NCBI RefSeq assembly: GCF_025231525.1
Contig: NZ_CP103057.1
Span: 4,029,802-4,093,801 of the forward strand
Reading direction: 5' to 3'
Source of the DNA: Sphingomonas endolithica
Lineage (GTDB): Bacteria > Pseudomonadota > Alphaproteobacteria > Sphingomonadales > Sphingomonadaceae
Length of the DNA: 64,000 nucleotides
Positions 24,914 through 32,844 of this stretch are shown piece after piece; within the stretch, counting starts at the first letter, position 1, and each line of letters starts with the position of its first letter. The notes under the pieces were generated by a model. It was not told the DNA's origin, ran no database searches, and saw only the letters and a list, made by a program, of their open reading frames with translations. Both the position numbers and the translations under genes were made by a program.

Positions 24914-25473
24914 GGGCTCTATCCCCCTTCTATTCCGTCGTTGGCCGCGTCTCGATCGCGTCCTTCATCGCTGTCGCGGCGGTCTGCGCCGCGGTGTTGT
25001 GGGCGGCGCTTCAGGCTGATTGGCAATGGGGCCTGGTACCGAACATCGTCGTCGGCGCCGTTGCGGGCGCGGCGGTCGCCAAGCTGCTTGTCGCTGCGAT
25101 CCGGCGGCTTCGTGATGCCGGGATCAACCTGCGCGTTGCCGCTGCCATCTTGCTGGTGGTCACGGTTATTACGGGATCGGCGTTCTTCACTTTCCTGAGC
25201 AGCGATGAACCTTGGGCTGAATGGGTGCTCAATGTAGCGGACTATGGCGTCCCGATGATCTGCGCCGTCGCGCTGTTATGGCCATCCCGTCGCGACGTGG
25301 GCGGACATGCGAGCGGTAGTGACCGTGCCGGTGTGCTGATCGCCATTTCGTGCGTGGTCGGCTGCGCGGCGCTGTGGGGCTTCATCGCCTGGCTGTCGAT
25401 CGGCATCAATGCCAGCAACCTCCGCAATGCCGCCTTTGCGCAAGCTGTCGAAATATGGGATCAGAACCGATAG
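24910..25473 (+). CDS. Hypothetical integral membrane protein, perhaps DUF805-like
   Basis: A 187-residue protein with about five membrane helices and no recognised catalytic motif. The loop after helix 2 reads AAIRRLRDAGINLRVAA, which resembles the RRLHD-G motif of DUF805 inner-membrane proteins; this is a weak similarity. The start is taken as the TTG at 24910, whose last two bases begin the preceding stop (TTGA); no ATG or GTG precedes the first helix. The gene is coupled to the upstream hypothetical gene. Function unknown. Confidence 0.6.
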   Translation: MRALSPFYSVVGRVSIASFIAVAAVCAAVLWAALQADWQWGLVPNIVVGAVAGAAVAKLLVAAIRRLRDAGINLRVAAAILLVVTVITGSAFFTFLSSDEPWAEWVLNVADYGVPMICAVALLWPSRRDVGGHASGSDRAGVLIAISCVVGCAALWGFIAWLSIGINASNLRNAAFAQAVEIWDQNR

Positions 25474-25628
25474 TAACGTTGGCGAGTGCCAATTGCGCCA
25501 TTCTAATGCTATGGCGTACCACACTGAGTCCGAGCGTTTGCTCCTCCGATCGTCGACCTATCTCAAGCGGTATGGGCTGCTGGTAACAACCAGCTTCCAT
25601 ACACTGCGTTCGCGTCATACGATCAAGC

Positions 25629-26411
25629 ATGGCGCTGACTATCAACCACCGGGAAGAACAGTTCGCAAGCGATCTCGACTTTCTGCTCCACTTTCAAAAC
25701 TTATTGCTGAGGGCGATTGAAGGGGCGCGGGACGAAGAGCTCGACCGAGAATACCGGGAGATGAGAGCGGCCTTGCTAGCTGATCCACGATACGAGGACA
25801 CCGTCCCGAAATTCGTGCATCATCATCGCGACCTTGGCAGCCTATGGCCGACTCTCAAGAGCTTCAATCCACAATGGGAGCCTCGCCGTGTGGAAGTGCG
25901 ACGCCAATTTGAACCCGCGATAGCTGAAGCAGATCGCACCGATCCTTTTGGTCCATCTCTTCAGCAGAGTTGGGCGGGCGACGTCCCGTTCGATTCCACG
26001 GCATGGACTGGGGCAACCAAGCCGGGCGCGCGGCTTGCGGCTGTGAAGACCATGTTGCCTGTAGCCCGTGCAGCTGTCGGGCGGTTGATCGAAAGCCTTG
26101 ATGGTCCGCGACACAATGGCGGCCCGCCAATGGATGGAACGGTCGAGGCGATCGATGCACTTCGCTCGCTTCATGGGCTTCTTGGAGAGATCATCCGGGC
26201 GGCAGATGAAGGGCGGTTGGATCAGGCGTACAATGACGGAATGGTACTTGAGGCTTGCCGATACGCGAAGCGCGCGGCGAAGAAGTTGCGTGATGATCCA
26301 ATGCCATATGCGATGTCAGCGTTGTTGCTCTCGGTGCTTTCCGCGTGCGGTTTTCCTGGGGTTGGAGGTTTTCTCAGCGGCGTCGCGGCGAACATCCAAC
26401 GAAAAGAATGA
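25629..26411 (+). CDS. Hypothetical two-part protein with C-terminal membrane segment, possible defence or effector gene
   Basis: A 260-residue protein. Residues 38-100 read EYREMRAALLADPRYEDTVP, then KFVHHHRDLGSLWPTLK and WEPRRVEVRRQFEP. This resembles, from memory, an N-terminal module of abortive-infection (AbiJ-like) and other uncharacterised defence-island proteins. A central RHNGGPPMDG (residues 161-170) matches the GHNGGPP-type motif of many unknown alphaproteobacterial proteins. Residues 227-255 are hydrophobic and could enter the membrane. Two 60-base samples here (25741-25800, 25921-25980) are 57% G+C against 78% at 14281-14340, suggesting transfer. It is not overlapped by neighbours. 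Family assignment is tentative. Confidence 0.65.
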   Translation: MALTINHREEQFASDLDFLLHFQNLLLRAIEGARDEELDREYREMRAALLADPRYEDTVPKFVHHHRDLGSLWPTLKSFNPQWEPRRVEVRRQFEPAIAEADRTDPFGPSLQQSWAGDVPFDSTAWTGATKPGARLAAVKTMLPVARAAVGRLIESLDGPRHNGGPPMDGTVEAIDALRSLHGLLGEIIRAADEGRLDQAYNDGMVLEACRYAKRAAKKLRDDPMPYAMSALLLSVLSACGFPGVGGFLSGVAANIQRKE

Positions 26412-26553
26412 CGGCACCGTCGGGCTTAGGCCGCGCTGGCTGCCCGACGTGCAACGGCAAACCAAGGTATTAAGAGGCTTCAGTCGCTTGCAAAGCCGAC
26501 GAAACGGCTTCCCCCCAATTAACGCCGTCTCGCGATGTCTTTCTGCACCCACC

Positions 26554-27282
26554 TCACCGGCACGCGCGCCAGCCCGTGGCACCCCGTGCTGCCTCGTCGA
26601 GGTGCAAGTGGTCGCGGTGGGCGGCGTTGTAGTCTGGGGAGAGGGCGGTGGAGAAGAGGTCGCAGGCGCCGTTGCGGACGGTGCGCAGGAAGGTGCCTTT
26701 GTCGTGCGTGTCGCGCCAGTCGTGCAGCACGCTGATCTGCGTCCCGTCCTCCAGCCGGAAACCGGCGATGTCGATTGCCTTGGCGGTGGCGTGTTCGCTG
26801 AGCGATCCGCTGGCGCGGCCGTAGATGTTGCGGCAATTGTAGCTGCCGAGGTGATCGATCTGCACCACGCGCTGGCCGAAGAAGCGGCGGGCGGCGGGCT
26901 GCACGACTTCCCATTCCCACACCGACAATGCCGCAGCGACGGGGCAGGCGATGCCGGGGCTGGTCGGCGCAAAGCGCGTGCTGCGCGCGCCGCCGGGCAA
27001 GAAACGGACGCCGTCGCGGTAGCCGCACTGTCCGGCGCTGACCGACGGGATCGCGGTGTAGCGGACCCCGGCCTGGTCGAGCAGCGCATGGCACTTGGCG
27101 GCATCGTCGCCGAGCGCGGCGATCTTGCGGCCGGTGAACAGGCCGACCGGCTGCGAGAGATCGAGCGGTGTCCAGGGCAGGTCCTGCGGGCGGCCGCGCA
27201 GGGTCGCGAAGAGCAGCAGGATCAGCAGCAATGCGACGGCGGCGACCAGCGCGACGACGACGATGCGGCGGATCGCCGCCAT
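26554..27282 (-). CDS. Extensin-like C-terminal domain protein, membrane-anchored
   Basis: A 242-residue protein with an N-terminal membrane anchor (about residues 6-28) and a periplasmic extensin-like domain. The domain has conserved Cys residues (AAKCHALLDQAGV, AGQCGYRDGVRF, SYNCRNIYGRAS, NGACDLFSTAL) and His/Asp metal-site motifs: LSEHATAKAIDIAGF and HRDHLHLD. This fold resembles D-Ala-D-Ala/LD-carboxypeptidases, so a cell-wall role is likely. The start at 27282 shares one base with the stop of the upstream NUDIX gene (TGATG), so the pair is coupled. Confidence 0.88.
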   Translation of the reverse strand: MAAIRRIVVVALVAAVALLLILLLFATLRGRPQDLPWTPLDLSQPVGLFTGRKIAALGDDAAKCHALLDQAGVRYTAIPSVSAGQCGYRDGVRFLPGGARSTRFAPTSPGIACPVAAALSVWEWEVVQPAARRFFGQRVVQIDHLGSYNCRNIYGRASGSLSEHATAKAIDIAGFRLEDGTQISVLHDWRDTHDKGTFLRTVRNGACDLFSTALSPDYNAAHRDHLHLDEAARGATGWRACR

Positions 27283-28040
27283 CAGCCGCGCGTCGCGGTG
27301 GTCATCGCTTCGGACGTCACCGGGTAGCCGAGATCGTCCGGGATGCAGAGATGGGCAATGCCCTCGCGCTCCTCGATCCACGGCGTGATCGCGCGGATCG
27401 GGTGCGCTTGCGCGTCGGCGATCGCTTCCTCGACGCTGCCAAAGCGCGCGAGCCGTTCCAGGTTGCGGCGGGTGGGGAAGATGATCCGGGCGCGGCCGGC
27501 ATCGGCATTGTCGAGCACGCCTTGGGCGCTGGACCAGAGCAAGCGGACATTCTCCGTGGCATCGACCTCGGGCGCGGGGGCGTCGGCGGGCAGGCGGGCG
27601 AGGTGGAACAGCGTGTCGAAGATGCGCATGTGGGCATGGGCCGGCAGCCAGCGGGCGAATGGCGTAAGTGCGGTGAGATCGAGCGTGAGGCCCGCGGCGT
27701 GCAGTGCGGCGCCGAACGCGGTGCCGGCGTGGAGCGCGGAGCGCAAGGTCGCGAGCGTGGCTTGATCGGGTGTGGGGGTGAGGCCGATTGGCAGGCCGAC
27801 TTCCTCGAGCGTCTCGCGGATCGCGGCGATGCGGGCCGCCGTATCGTCGGGGTCGCCGCCGAGTTGCAGCGCCAGCGCGCGGTCGCCGGGATCGATCCGG
27901 CCGCCGGGAAAGACCAGCGCGCCGCCGGCGAACACCATCGCGCGCGAGCGCTCGACCAGCAGCAGATCGGGCGGGCCAGCGGGCGAGTCGCGGAACAGGA
28001 CGAGCGTGGCCGCGGGGATGGGGGTTTGCTGATCGCTCAT
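27282..28040 (-). CDS. NUDIX hydrolase
   Basis: A 252-residue NUDIX-fold hydrolase. The Nudix box is seen as GGRIDPGD, then AAIRETLEEVGL (the REXXEEXG core), with an insertion between the two parts as in the mammalian NUDT19/RP2-like group of CoA-type NUDIX proteins. The N terminus ATLVLFRDSPAGPPDLLLVERS is typical. The C-terminal half (ENVRLLWSSAQGVLD, RNLERLARFGSVEEAI) also fits that subgroup, so CoA or acyl-CoA diphosphatase activity is possible but inferred. It is first of a two-gene unit with the extensin-like gene and divergent from fdhF/ydeP. Confidence 0.85.
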   Translation of the reverse strand: MSDQQTPIPAATLVLFRDSPAGPPDLLLVERSRAMVFAGGALVFPGGRIDPGDRALALQLGGDPDDTAARIAAIRETLEEVGLPIGLTPTPDQATLATLRSALHAGTAFGAALHAAGLTLDLTALTPFARWLPAHAHMRIFDTLFHLARLPADAPAPEVDATENVRLLWSSAQGVLDNADAGRARIIFPTRRNLERLARFGSVEEAIADAQAHPIRAITPWIEEREGIAHLCIPDDLGYPVTSEAMTTATRG

Positions 28041-28143
28041 GGTGCAGGCGTAGAAGCGGGCGGCGGCGGTGGATAGTTCCTCGACCGGCCGAGGAATTTC
28101 GGCGACCGGCGCTGGACATTTCGGGCAAACGGTCCGTTCTGTG

Positions 28144-28168
28144 GTCTGCGGCCGTTGGTGCCGCAGAC
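28144..28168. promoter_or_regulatory. Perfect 9-bp inverted repeat upstream of fdhF/ydeP
   Basis: GTCTGCGGC (28144-28152) and GCCGCAGAC (28160-28168) with a 7-base centre lie 22 bases before the ATG at 28190, between divergent genes. There is no T tract, so it is more likely an operator or a translation-affecting hairpin than a terminator. Confidence 0.45.
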
Positions 28169-28189
28169 TCGCGCGAAAGATGGTGGACC

Positions 28190-30478
28190 ATGGCCGAACA
28201 GAGATCCGACAAGCCGGAAGTGACGCCGTTCCAGGGACCGGCCGGTGGCTGGGGGTCGGTACGCTCGCTGGCCGAGATCATGCCGCGCGAGCGCGTGTCG
28301 CCGGAGGCGGTGCGCGAGCTTGGACGGCAGAACAAGCCGGAGGGCTTCGCCTGCGTCAGCTGCGCCTGGCCCAAGCCCGCCGATCACCACCCGTTCGAAT
28401 TCTGCGAGGAGGGGGCCAAGGCGACGGCGTGGGAATTGACCACGCTGCGCACGACGCCCGAATTCTTCGCCGAGCATACGCTGACCGAGCTGCGCGGCTG
28501 GCGCGATTATGATCTTGAGCAGCACGGGCGGTTGACGCATCCGCTGCGCTACGATGCGGCGACCGACAGATATGTCGCCTGTTCGTGGGACGAGGCGTTT
28601 GCCGAGATCGGCGCGACGCTCCGGCCGCTCGATCCCAAATCGGTGGTGTTCTATTCCTCCGGGCGGACCAGCCTGGAAGCGTCGTACATGTACGGGCTGA
28701 TGGCGCGGATGTACGGCAACCAGAACCTGCCCGACAGTTCGAACATGTGCCACGAATCGACTTCGGTCGGGCTGAAGGCGGCGATCGGCGTGCCGGTGGG
28801 GACGACGCGGCTCGAGGATTTCGAGAAGTGCGACGCGATCCTGTTCTTCGGGCAGAATGTCGGATCCAATGCGCCGCGCATGCTCCACGACCTGCGCGAT
28901 TGCCGCAAGCGCGGGGTAGAGATCGTGACGTTCAATCCGCTGAAGGAGCGCGGGCTGGAGCGGTTCACCGATCCGCAGAATCCGTTCGAGATGGCGACGC
29001 TGCGCGAGACGGCGATCTCCACGCAATATCACCAGGTGAAGGCCGGCGGCGATATCGCGGCGATGATGGGCATCGCCAAGTTCCTGGTCGAATGGGACGA
29101 TGCCGCGATCGCCAAGGGCACGACGCGCGTGCTCGACCATGATTTCATTACCGATCATACCAGCAGCTTCGAACCGTTCCTGGCGGCGGTGCGCGCGGCC
29201 GAGTGGAGCGCGATCGAGCTGGAATCCGGCCTGTCCAAATACGAGCTGGAACAGTCGGCGGCGATCTACGCCAAGGCCAAGGCGGTACTGGCGATCTATG
29301 GCATGGGGCTGACGCAGCATGTGAAGGGCGTCGAGAACGTCCGCATGCTGGTCAATCTGCTGCTGATGCGCGGCAATATCGGCAAGCCGGGCGCGGGGCC
29401 GACGCCGGTGCGCGGCCATTCGAACGTGCAGGGCCAGCGCACCGTGGGCATCACCGAGAAGACCGAATTGGTCCCGGTGGAGAAATTGGAGGCGCAATAT
29501 GGCTTCACGGCGCCGCGCGAGAAGGGGCTCGACACGGTTGAGACGTGCCGCGGGGTGATCGACGGGTCGGTGACGGCGGTGGTGGCGCTGGGTGGCAATT
29601 TCCTGCGCGCGGTGCCGGAGACGGCGGCGATGGAGGAGGCATGGCCGCGGCTGGGGCTGTCGGTGCAGATCGCGACCAAGCTCAACCGCAATCACCTGTT
29701 CCCGGGCAAGGTGACCTATCTGCTGCCGTGCCTCGGCCGGATCGAGCAGGACGTGCAGGCGAGCGGACCGCAGGTCGTGACGGTCGAGGATTCGACCAGC
29801 TGCATCCACGGATCGCGCGGCAAGGCGACCCCGGCCAGCCCGCATCTGCTGTCCGAACCGGCGATCGTCGGCGCGCTCGCCAAGCAGATCCTGCCGGCCA
29901 ACCCGCATGTCGATTGGGATGCGTGGGTCGCCGATTACGGTACGATCCGCGATGCGATCGAGGAAACCTATCCGCTGGTATTCCCCGACTTCAACAAGCG
30001 GCTGTTTACGCCGGGCGGGTTCTGGAAGGGCAACAAGGCATCCGAGCGGATTTGGATGACGCCAAGCAAGAAGGCCGAGTTCCTCGTGCCATCGGGCCTG
30101 TCGGCGACCGGGTTCCAGGATGCGCCCGGGCGCTACCGGTTGATGACGCTGCGCTCCAACGATCAGTTCAACACCACGATCTACGGCTATCACGATCGCT
30201 TCCGCGGGGTGAAGGGCACGCGCGACGTGCTGTTCATGCATCGCAGCGACATTGCCGAGGCGGGGTTAAAGGACGGGCAGATCGTCGCGCTGGAAAGCGA
30301 TGCGGGCGATGGCATCGTGCGGCGGCAGGAGGGACTGATCGTCACGCCGTACGACATCCCGCGCGGTTGCCTCGGCGCCTATTATCCCGAGTGCAACCTG
30401 CTGATGCCGGTCGAGCATCATGCCGAGGAAAGCCATGTGCCGGCGGCGAAATCCGTGCCGGTGAGGATCGCCGCCTGA
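28190..30478 (+). CDS. FdhF/YdeP-family molybdopterin oxidoreductase
   Basis: A 762-residue Mo-bisMGD oxidoreductase of the FdhF/YdeP group, distantly related to formate dehydrogenase alpha subunits. It has only one Cys pair near the N terminus (Cys55 and Cys58 in ACVSCAWPKP) rather than the full four-Cys cluster motif. Cofactor regions include YSSGRTSLEASYMYGLMARM, DSSNMCHESTSVGLK, FFGQNVGSNAPRMLHDL, and the late domain YRLMTLRSNDQFNTTIYGYH. Start ATG 28190; longer upstream codons shadow the NUDIX gene. It leads an operon with fdhD and mobA. The physiological substrate is unknown: formate is not established, and E. coli YdeP is linked to acid resistance. Confidence 0.88.
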   Translation: MAEQRSDKPEVTPFQGPAGGWGSVRSLAEIMPRERVSPEAVRELGRQNKPEGFACVSCAWPKPADHHPFEFCEEGAKATAWELTTLRTTPEFFAEHTLTELRGWRDYDLEQHGRLTHPLRYDAATDRYVACSWDEAFAEIGATLRPLDPKSVVFYSSGRTSLEASYMYGLMARMYGNQNLPDSSNMCHESTSVGLKAAIGVPVGTTRLEDFEKCDAILFFGQNVGSNAPRMLHDLRDCRKRGVEIVTFNPLKERGLERFTDPQNPFEMATLRETAISTQYHQVKAGGDIAAMMGIAKFLVEWDDAAIAKGTTRVLDHDFITDHTSSFEPFLAAVRAAEWSAIELESGLSKYELEQSAAIYAKAKAVLAIYGMGLTQHVKGVENVRMLVNLLLMRGNIGKPGAGPTPVRGHSNVQGQRTVGITEKTELVPVEKLEAQYGFTAPREKGLDTVETCRGVIDGSVTAVVALGGNFLRAVPETAAMEEAWPRLGLSVQIATKLNRNHLFPGKVTYLLPCLGRIEQDVQASGPQVVTVEDSTSCIHGSRGKATPASPHLLSEPAIVGALAKQILPANPHVDWDAWVADYGTIRDAIEETYPLVFPDFNKRLFTPGGFWKGNKASERIWMTPSKKAEFLVPSGLSATGFQDAPGRYRLMTLRSNDQFNTTIYGYHDRFRGVKGTRDVLFMHRSDIAEAGLKDGQIVALESDAGDGIVRRQEGLIVTPYDIPRGCLGAYYPECNLLMPVEHHAEESHVPAAKSVPVRIAA

Positions 30479-30480
30479 AC

Positions 30481-31266
30481 GTGGCGCAGGGTGCATCGGC
30501 GCCGTTCGTGTTCCTCCAGGTGGCGGCGAGCGGCGGCGGTGCACCGATCGAGCGCGCGATCGCGGTGGAGATGCCGATCGCGATCGAGTTCAACGGCATC
30601 GGCTATGCCGTGCTGATGGCGACGCCGGCCGAGCTGGAGGACCTGGCGGTCGGCTTTGCGCTGGCCGAGCGGCTGATCGATGGGGCGGCGGACATCGTCG
30701 ATGTCGAGAGCCATGCGGCGCCGGCCGGCATGATCGTGCGCGTGACGCTAGCCCCCGGCGTGTCGGGACGGATCGTCGAGCGGGTGCGGCACCGCGTATC
30801 GGAATCGTCGTGCGGCCTGTGCGGGATCGAGAATCTGGAACAGGCGCTGCGGCCGCTGCCGGCAGCATCGGCGGACTGGCATGGCGAGGATGCGGCGGTG
30901 TTTCGCGCGCTGGCGGCGCTAGGCGACGCGCAGCCGCTGGGGCGCGAGACGCGGGCGGTGCATGGCGCGGCGGCCTGTTCCATCGACGGCGTGCCATGGT
31001 TGGTGCGTGAGGATGTCGGGCGGCACAATGCGTTCGACAAGCTGATCGGCGCGATGCTGCGCCGTGGGATGGGGTGGGATGGCGGCTTTGCGCTGCTGAC
31101 CTCGCGCTGCTCGTACGAACTGGTCGAGAAGGCGGTGCTGTCGGGCTGCCCGATGCTGGCCACGATCTCGGCGCCCACCAGCCTGGCGATCGACCGCGCT
31201 GCCGCTGCCGGTTTGCCGCTGCGCGTGCTGGTGCGCGGCGACGCGTTGCTGGCGGTGCCGGCATGA
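30481..31266 (+). CDS. fdhD: Formate dehydrogenase accessory sulfurtransferase FdhD
   Basis: A 261-residue FdhD, which passes sulfur from a cysteine desulfurase to the Mo-bisMGD cofactor of its client enzyme. The essential CxxC is in SSCGLCGIENL near residue 115. The cofactor-binding regions EDVGRHNAFDKLIGA and SRCSYELVEKAV are present, ending with ISAPTSLAIDRAAAAGL. The start is GTG at 30481, two bases after the fdhF/ydeP stop; no good ribosome binding site is visible, so coupling is likely. Its stop overlaps the mobA start by four bases. Its presence implies the neighbouring oxidoreductase needs a sulfurated cofactor. Confidence 0.93.
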   Translation: MAQGASAPFVFLQVAASGGGAPIERAIAVEMPIAIEFNGIGYAVLMATPAELEDLAVGFALAERLIDGAADIVDVESHAAPAGMIVRVTLAPGVSGRIVERVRHRVSESSCGLCGIENLEQALRPLPAASADWHGEDAAVFRALAALGDAQPLGRETRAVHGAAACSIDGVPWLVREDVGRHNAFDKLIGAMLRRGMGWDGGFALLTSRCSYELVEKAVLSGCPMLATISAPTSLAIDRAAAAGLPLRVLVRGDALLAVPA

Positions 31267-31802
31267 CGCGGGTGCTGGGCGCGGTGTTGGCGGGCGGGCA
31301 ATCGCGCCGCTTCGGCAGCGACAAGGCGCAGGCGGTGCTCGACGGACGCACGCTGATCGACCGGGTGCTCGCGGCGCTTAGGCCGCAAGTGGACGGCGTG
31401 GTGATCTGCGGGCGCGTGATGCAGGGCATGGAGTGCGTGGCGGATCGGCCGGGGCCGGATCTCGGGCCGCTCGGCGGGCTGAACGCCGTGCTGCACGAGG
31501 GGCGGCGTGGCGGCTATGACATGGTCGTCAGCGTGCCGTGCGATGCGGCTTTCCTGCCGGGCGATCTGGTGGCGCGACTGCTGGCGGTGGAAGGCGCGGG
31601 CTATGCGGCGTCGCTGCCGGTGATCGGGGCGTGGCCGGTGGCGCTGGCGGATCGGCTCGACGCGCATCTCGCGGCGGGTGGTGACCGGTCGATGCGGCGC
31701 TGGGTGGCAGCGATCGGAGCGGTGGCGATCGCCGTGGAGGGTGTGGGCAACATCAATACGGTGGCTGATCTGGAACTGCTTGCGGGTACGTTTCGCGGGT
31801 GA
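31263..31802 (+). CDS. mobA: Molybdenum cofactor guanylyltransferase MobA
   Basis: A 179-residue MobA, which attaches GMP to molybdopterin to give the MGD cofactor of DMSO-reductase-family enzymes. The nucleotide-binding signature AVLAGGQSRRFGSDKAQAVL is at residues 6-25, followed by ADRPGPDLGPLGGLNAVL and SVPCDAAFLPGDLV (metal-binding Asp). The C-terminal NINTVADL is typical. It is slightly short for the family but complete. The ATG at 31263 overlaps the fdhD stop (ATGA). It finishes a three-gene set, enzyme, sulfurtransferase and nucleotide attachment, that can assemble one Mo-bisMGD enzyme. Confidence 0.93.
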   Translation: MTRVLGAVLAGGQSRRFGSDKAQAVLDGRTLIDRVLAALRPQVDGVVICGRVMQGMECVADRPGPDLGPLGGLNAVLHEGRRGGYDMVVSVPCDAAFLPGDLVARLLAVEGAGYAASLPVIGAWPVALADRLDAHLAAGGDRSMRRWVAAIGAVAIAVEGVGNINTVADLELLAGTFRG

Positions 31803-31879
31803 GGTGATGGCGGTCTGAGGCGGCGCCTAGAGTGCTTCCGAGCGGACGCGGGAGCCCATTAGGACGCGGCGCGCCTTGC

Positions 31880-31909
31880 GCCCTGGGCCCCTGCGTTCGC
31901 AGGGGAACT
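31880..31909. repeat. Half repeat resembling family A/F
   Basis: GCCCTGGGCCCCTGCGTTCG followed by CAGGGGAACT: a single self-complementary arm (CCCCTGCG...CGCAGGGG). First of three elements in the 406-base gene-free stretch 31803-32208 between convergent mobA and coaB. Confidence 0.6.
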
Positions 31910-31979
31910 GGGTTGGATCGCGTTTTCCTCGACTCACCACCTCTGATTGTTCGGCGGTTATCCTCTTCGATCATAGTAC

Positions 31980-32073
31980 GTCATCCCCGCGCAGGCGGGG
32001 ATCCATAAGCTCGGGATTAGGACTTCAGTCGGTAAGCAAGCCGGTACGGGTCCCCGCCTGCGCGGGGATGACG
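31980..32073. repeat. Intergenic inverted repeat, family E
   Basis: GTCATCCCCGCGCAGGCGGG plus GATCCATA opens and GGTCCCCGCCTGCGCGGGGA plus TGACG closes the element. Both arms self-fold, and the outer ends are complementary. Confidence 0.8.
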
Positions 32074-32135
32074 CAGTAGTATGGATTTATCCTCACGGGT
32101 GGAAGGGACGCCATCGTGCTCCGCGAGCCTGCGGC

Positions 32136-32168
32136 ACGGTGGACCCCGGAACAAGTCCGGGGTGACGA
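32136..32168. repeat. Half copy of family B repeat
   Basis: CGGTGGACCCCGGAACAAGT followed by CCGGGGTGACGA, identical in kind to the right arm at 16093-16201. It lies 40 bases after the coaB stop. Confidence 0.75.
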
Positions 32169-32208
32169 AGTTGTGCCAGGGCCGTGACGGGTGCCGTAGG
32201 ACGAATGT

Positions 32209-32844
32209 CTACGCGGTAAGCGCCGCGGCGATGCGTTCTGCCAGCCGCGTGGCGACGTCTTCCTTGGGGAGTCGTTCCCAGCTTTCGACGCCGGTCTGCG
32301 TGATGATGTGCACCGTGTTGGTGGTGCCGCCCATGACATCGCCGGAGACGTCGTTGGCGATGATCCAGTCGACGTTCTTGCGCGCGCGCTTGGCGGTGGC
32401 GTGCTCGATGACGCGTTCCGTCTCGGCCGCGAAGCCGATCAGCAGGTGCGGGCGGTGCGGGCCGGCAGCGAGGTTGGCGAGGATATCGGGACTCTCGACG
32501 AGGTGGAGGACGGGCGGCGCGCCGCTTTTCTTGATCTTCTGGGATGCGCCGGCGACGCGCCAGTCGGCGACGGCGGCGACCATCACCGCGGCGTCGGCGG
32601 GCAAGGCTTGATCGACGGCGGCTTGCATCTGGAGCGCGGTCTCGACGTCGATCCGTGTCACGCCGGGCGGCGTGTCGAGCGTCACCGGGCCGGCGATCAG
32701 CGACACCCTGGCGCCCAATGCGGCGAGCGCGCCGGCGATGGCGAAGCCCTGGCGGCCGGACGAGCGGTTGGCGATGTAGCGGACCGGATCGATCGGCTCG
32801 TGCGTCGGACCGGCCGTCACCAGGATGTGCTTGCCGGTCAGCAT
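32209..32844 (-). CDS. coaB: Phosphopantothenate-cysteine ligase (separate CoaB)
   Basis: A 211-residue CoaB, which joins cysteine to 4'-phosphopantothenate in coenzyme A synthesis. Signatures are VTAGPTHEPIDPVRYIANRS followed by SGRQGFAIA, the active-site region VAAVADWRV, the KIKKS lysine motif, and LIGFAAETE. In most bacteria CoaB is the C-terminal half of a CoaBC fusion; here it is a separate gene. The ATG at 32844 shares one base with the stop of coaC (TGATG). It is last in the ubiE-ubiB-unknown-unknown-coaC-coaB operon and converges on mobA across repeats. Confidence 0.93.
   Translation of the reverse strand: MLTGKHILVTAGPTHEPIDPVRYIANRSSGRQGFAIAGALAALGARVSLIAGPVTLDTPPGVTRIDVETALQMQAAVDQALPADAAVMVAAVADWRVAGASQKIKKSGAPPVLHLVESPDILANLAAGPHRPHLLIGFAAETERVIEHATAKRARKNVDWIIANDVSGDVMGGTTNTVHIITQTGVESWERLPKEDVATRLAERIAAALTA

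Noticed and set aside
27788..28189. N-terminal extension of the fdhF/ydeP frame
   Set aside because: It is antisense to the NUDIX gene and has no family similarity; ATG 28190 gives the expected start.
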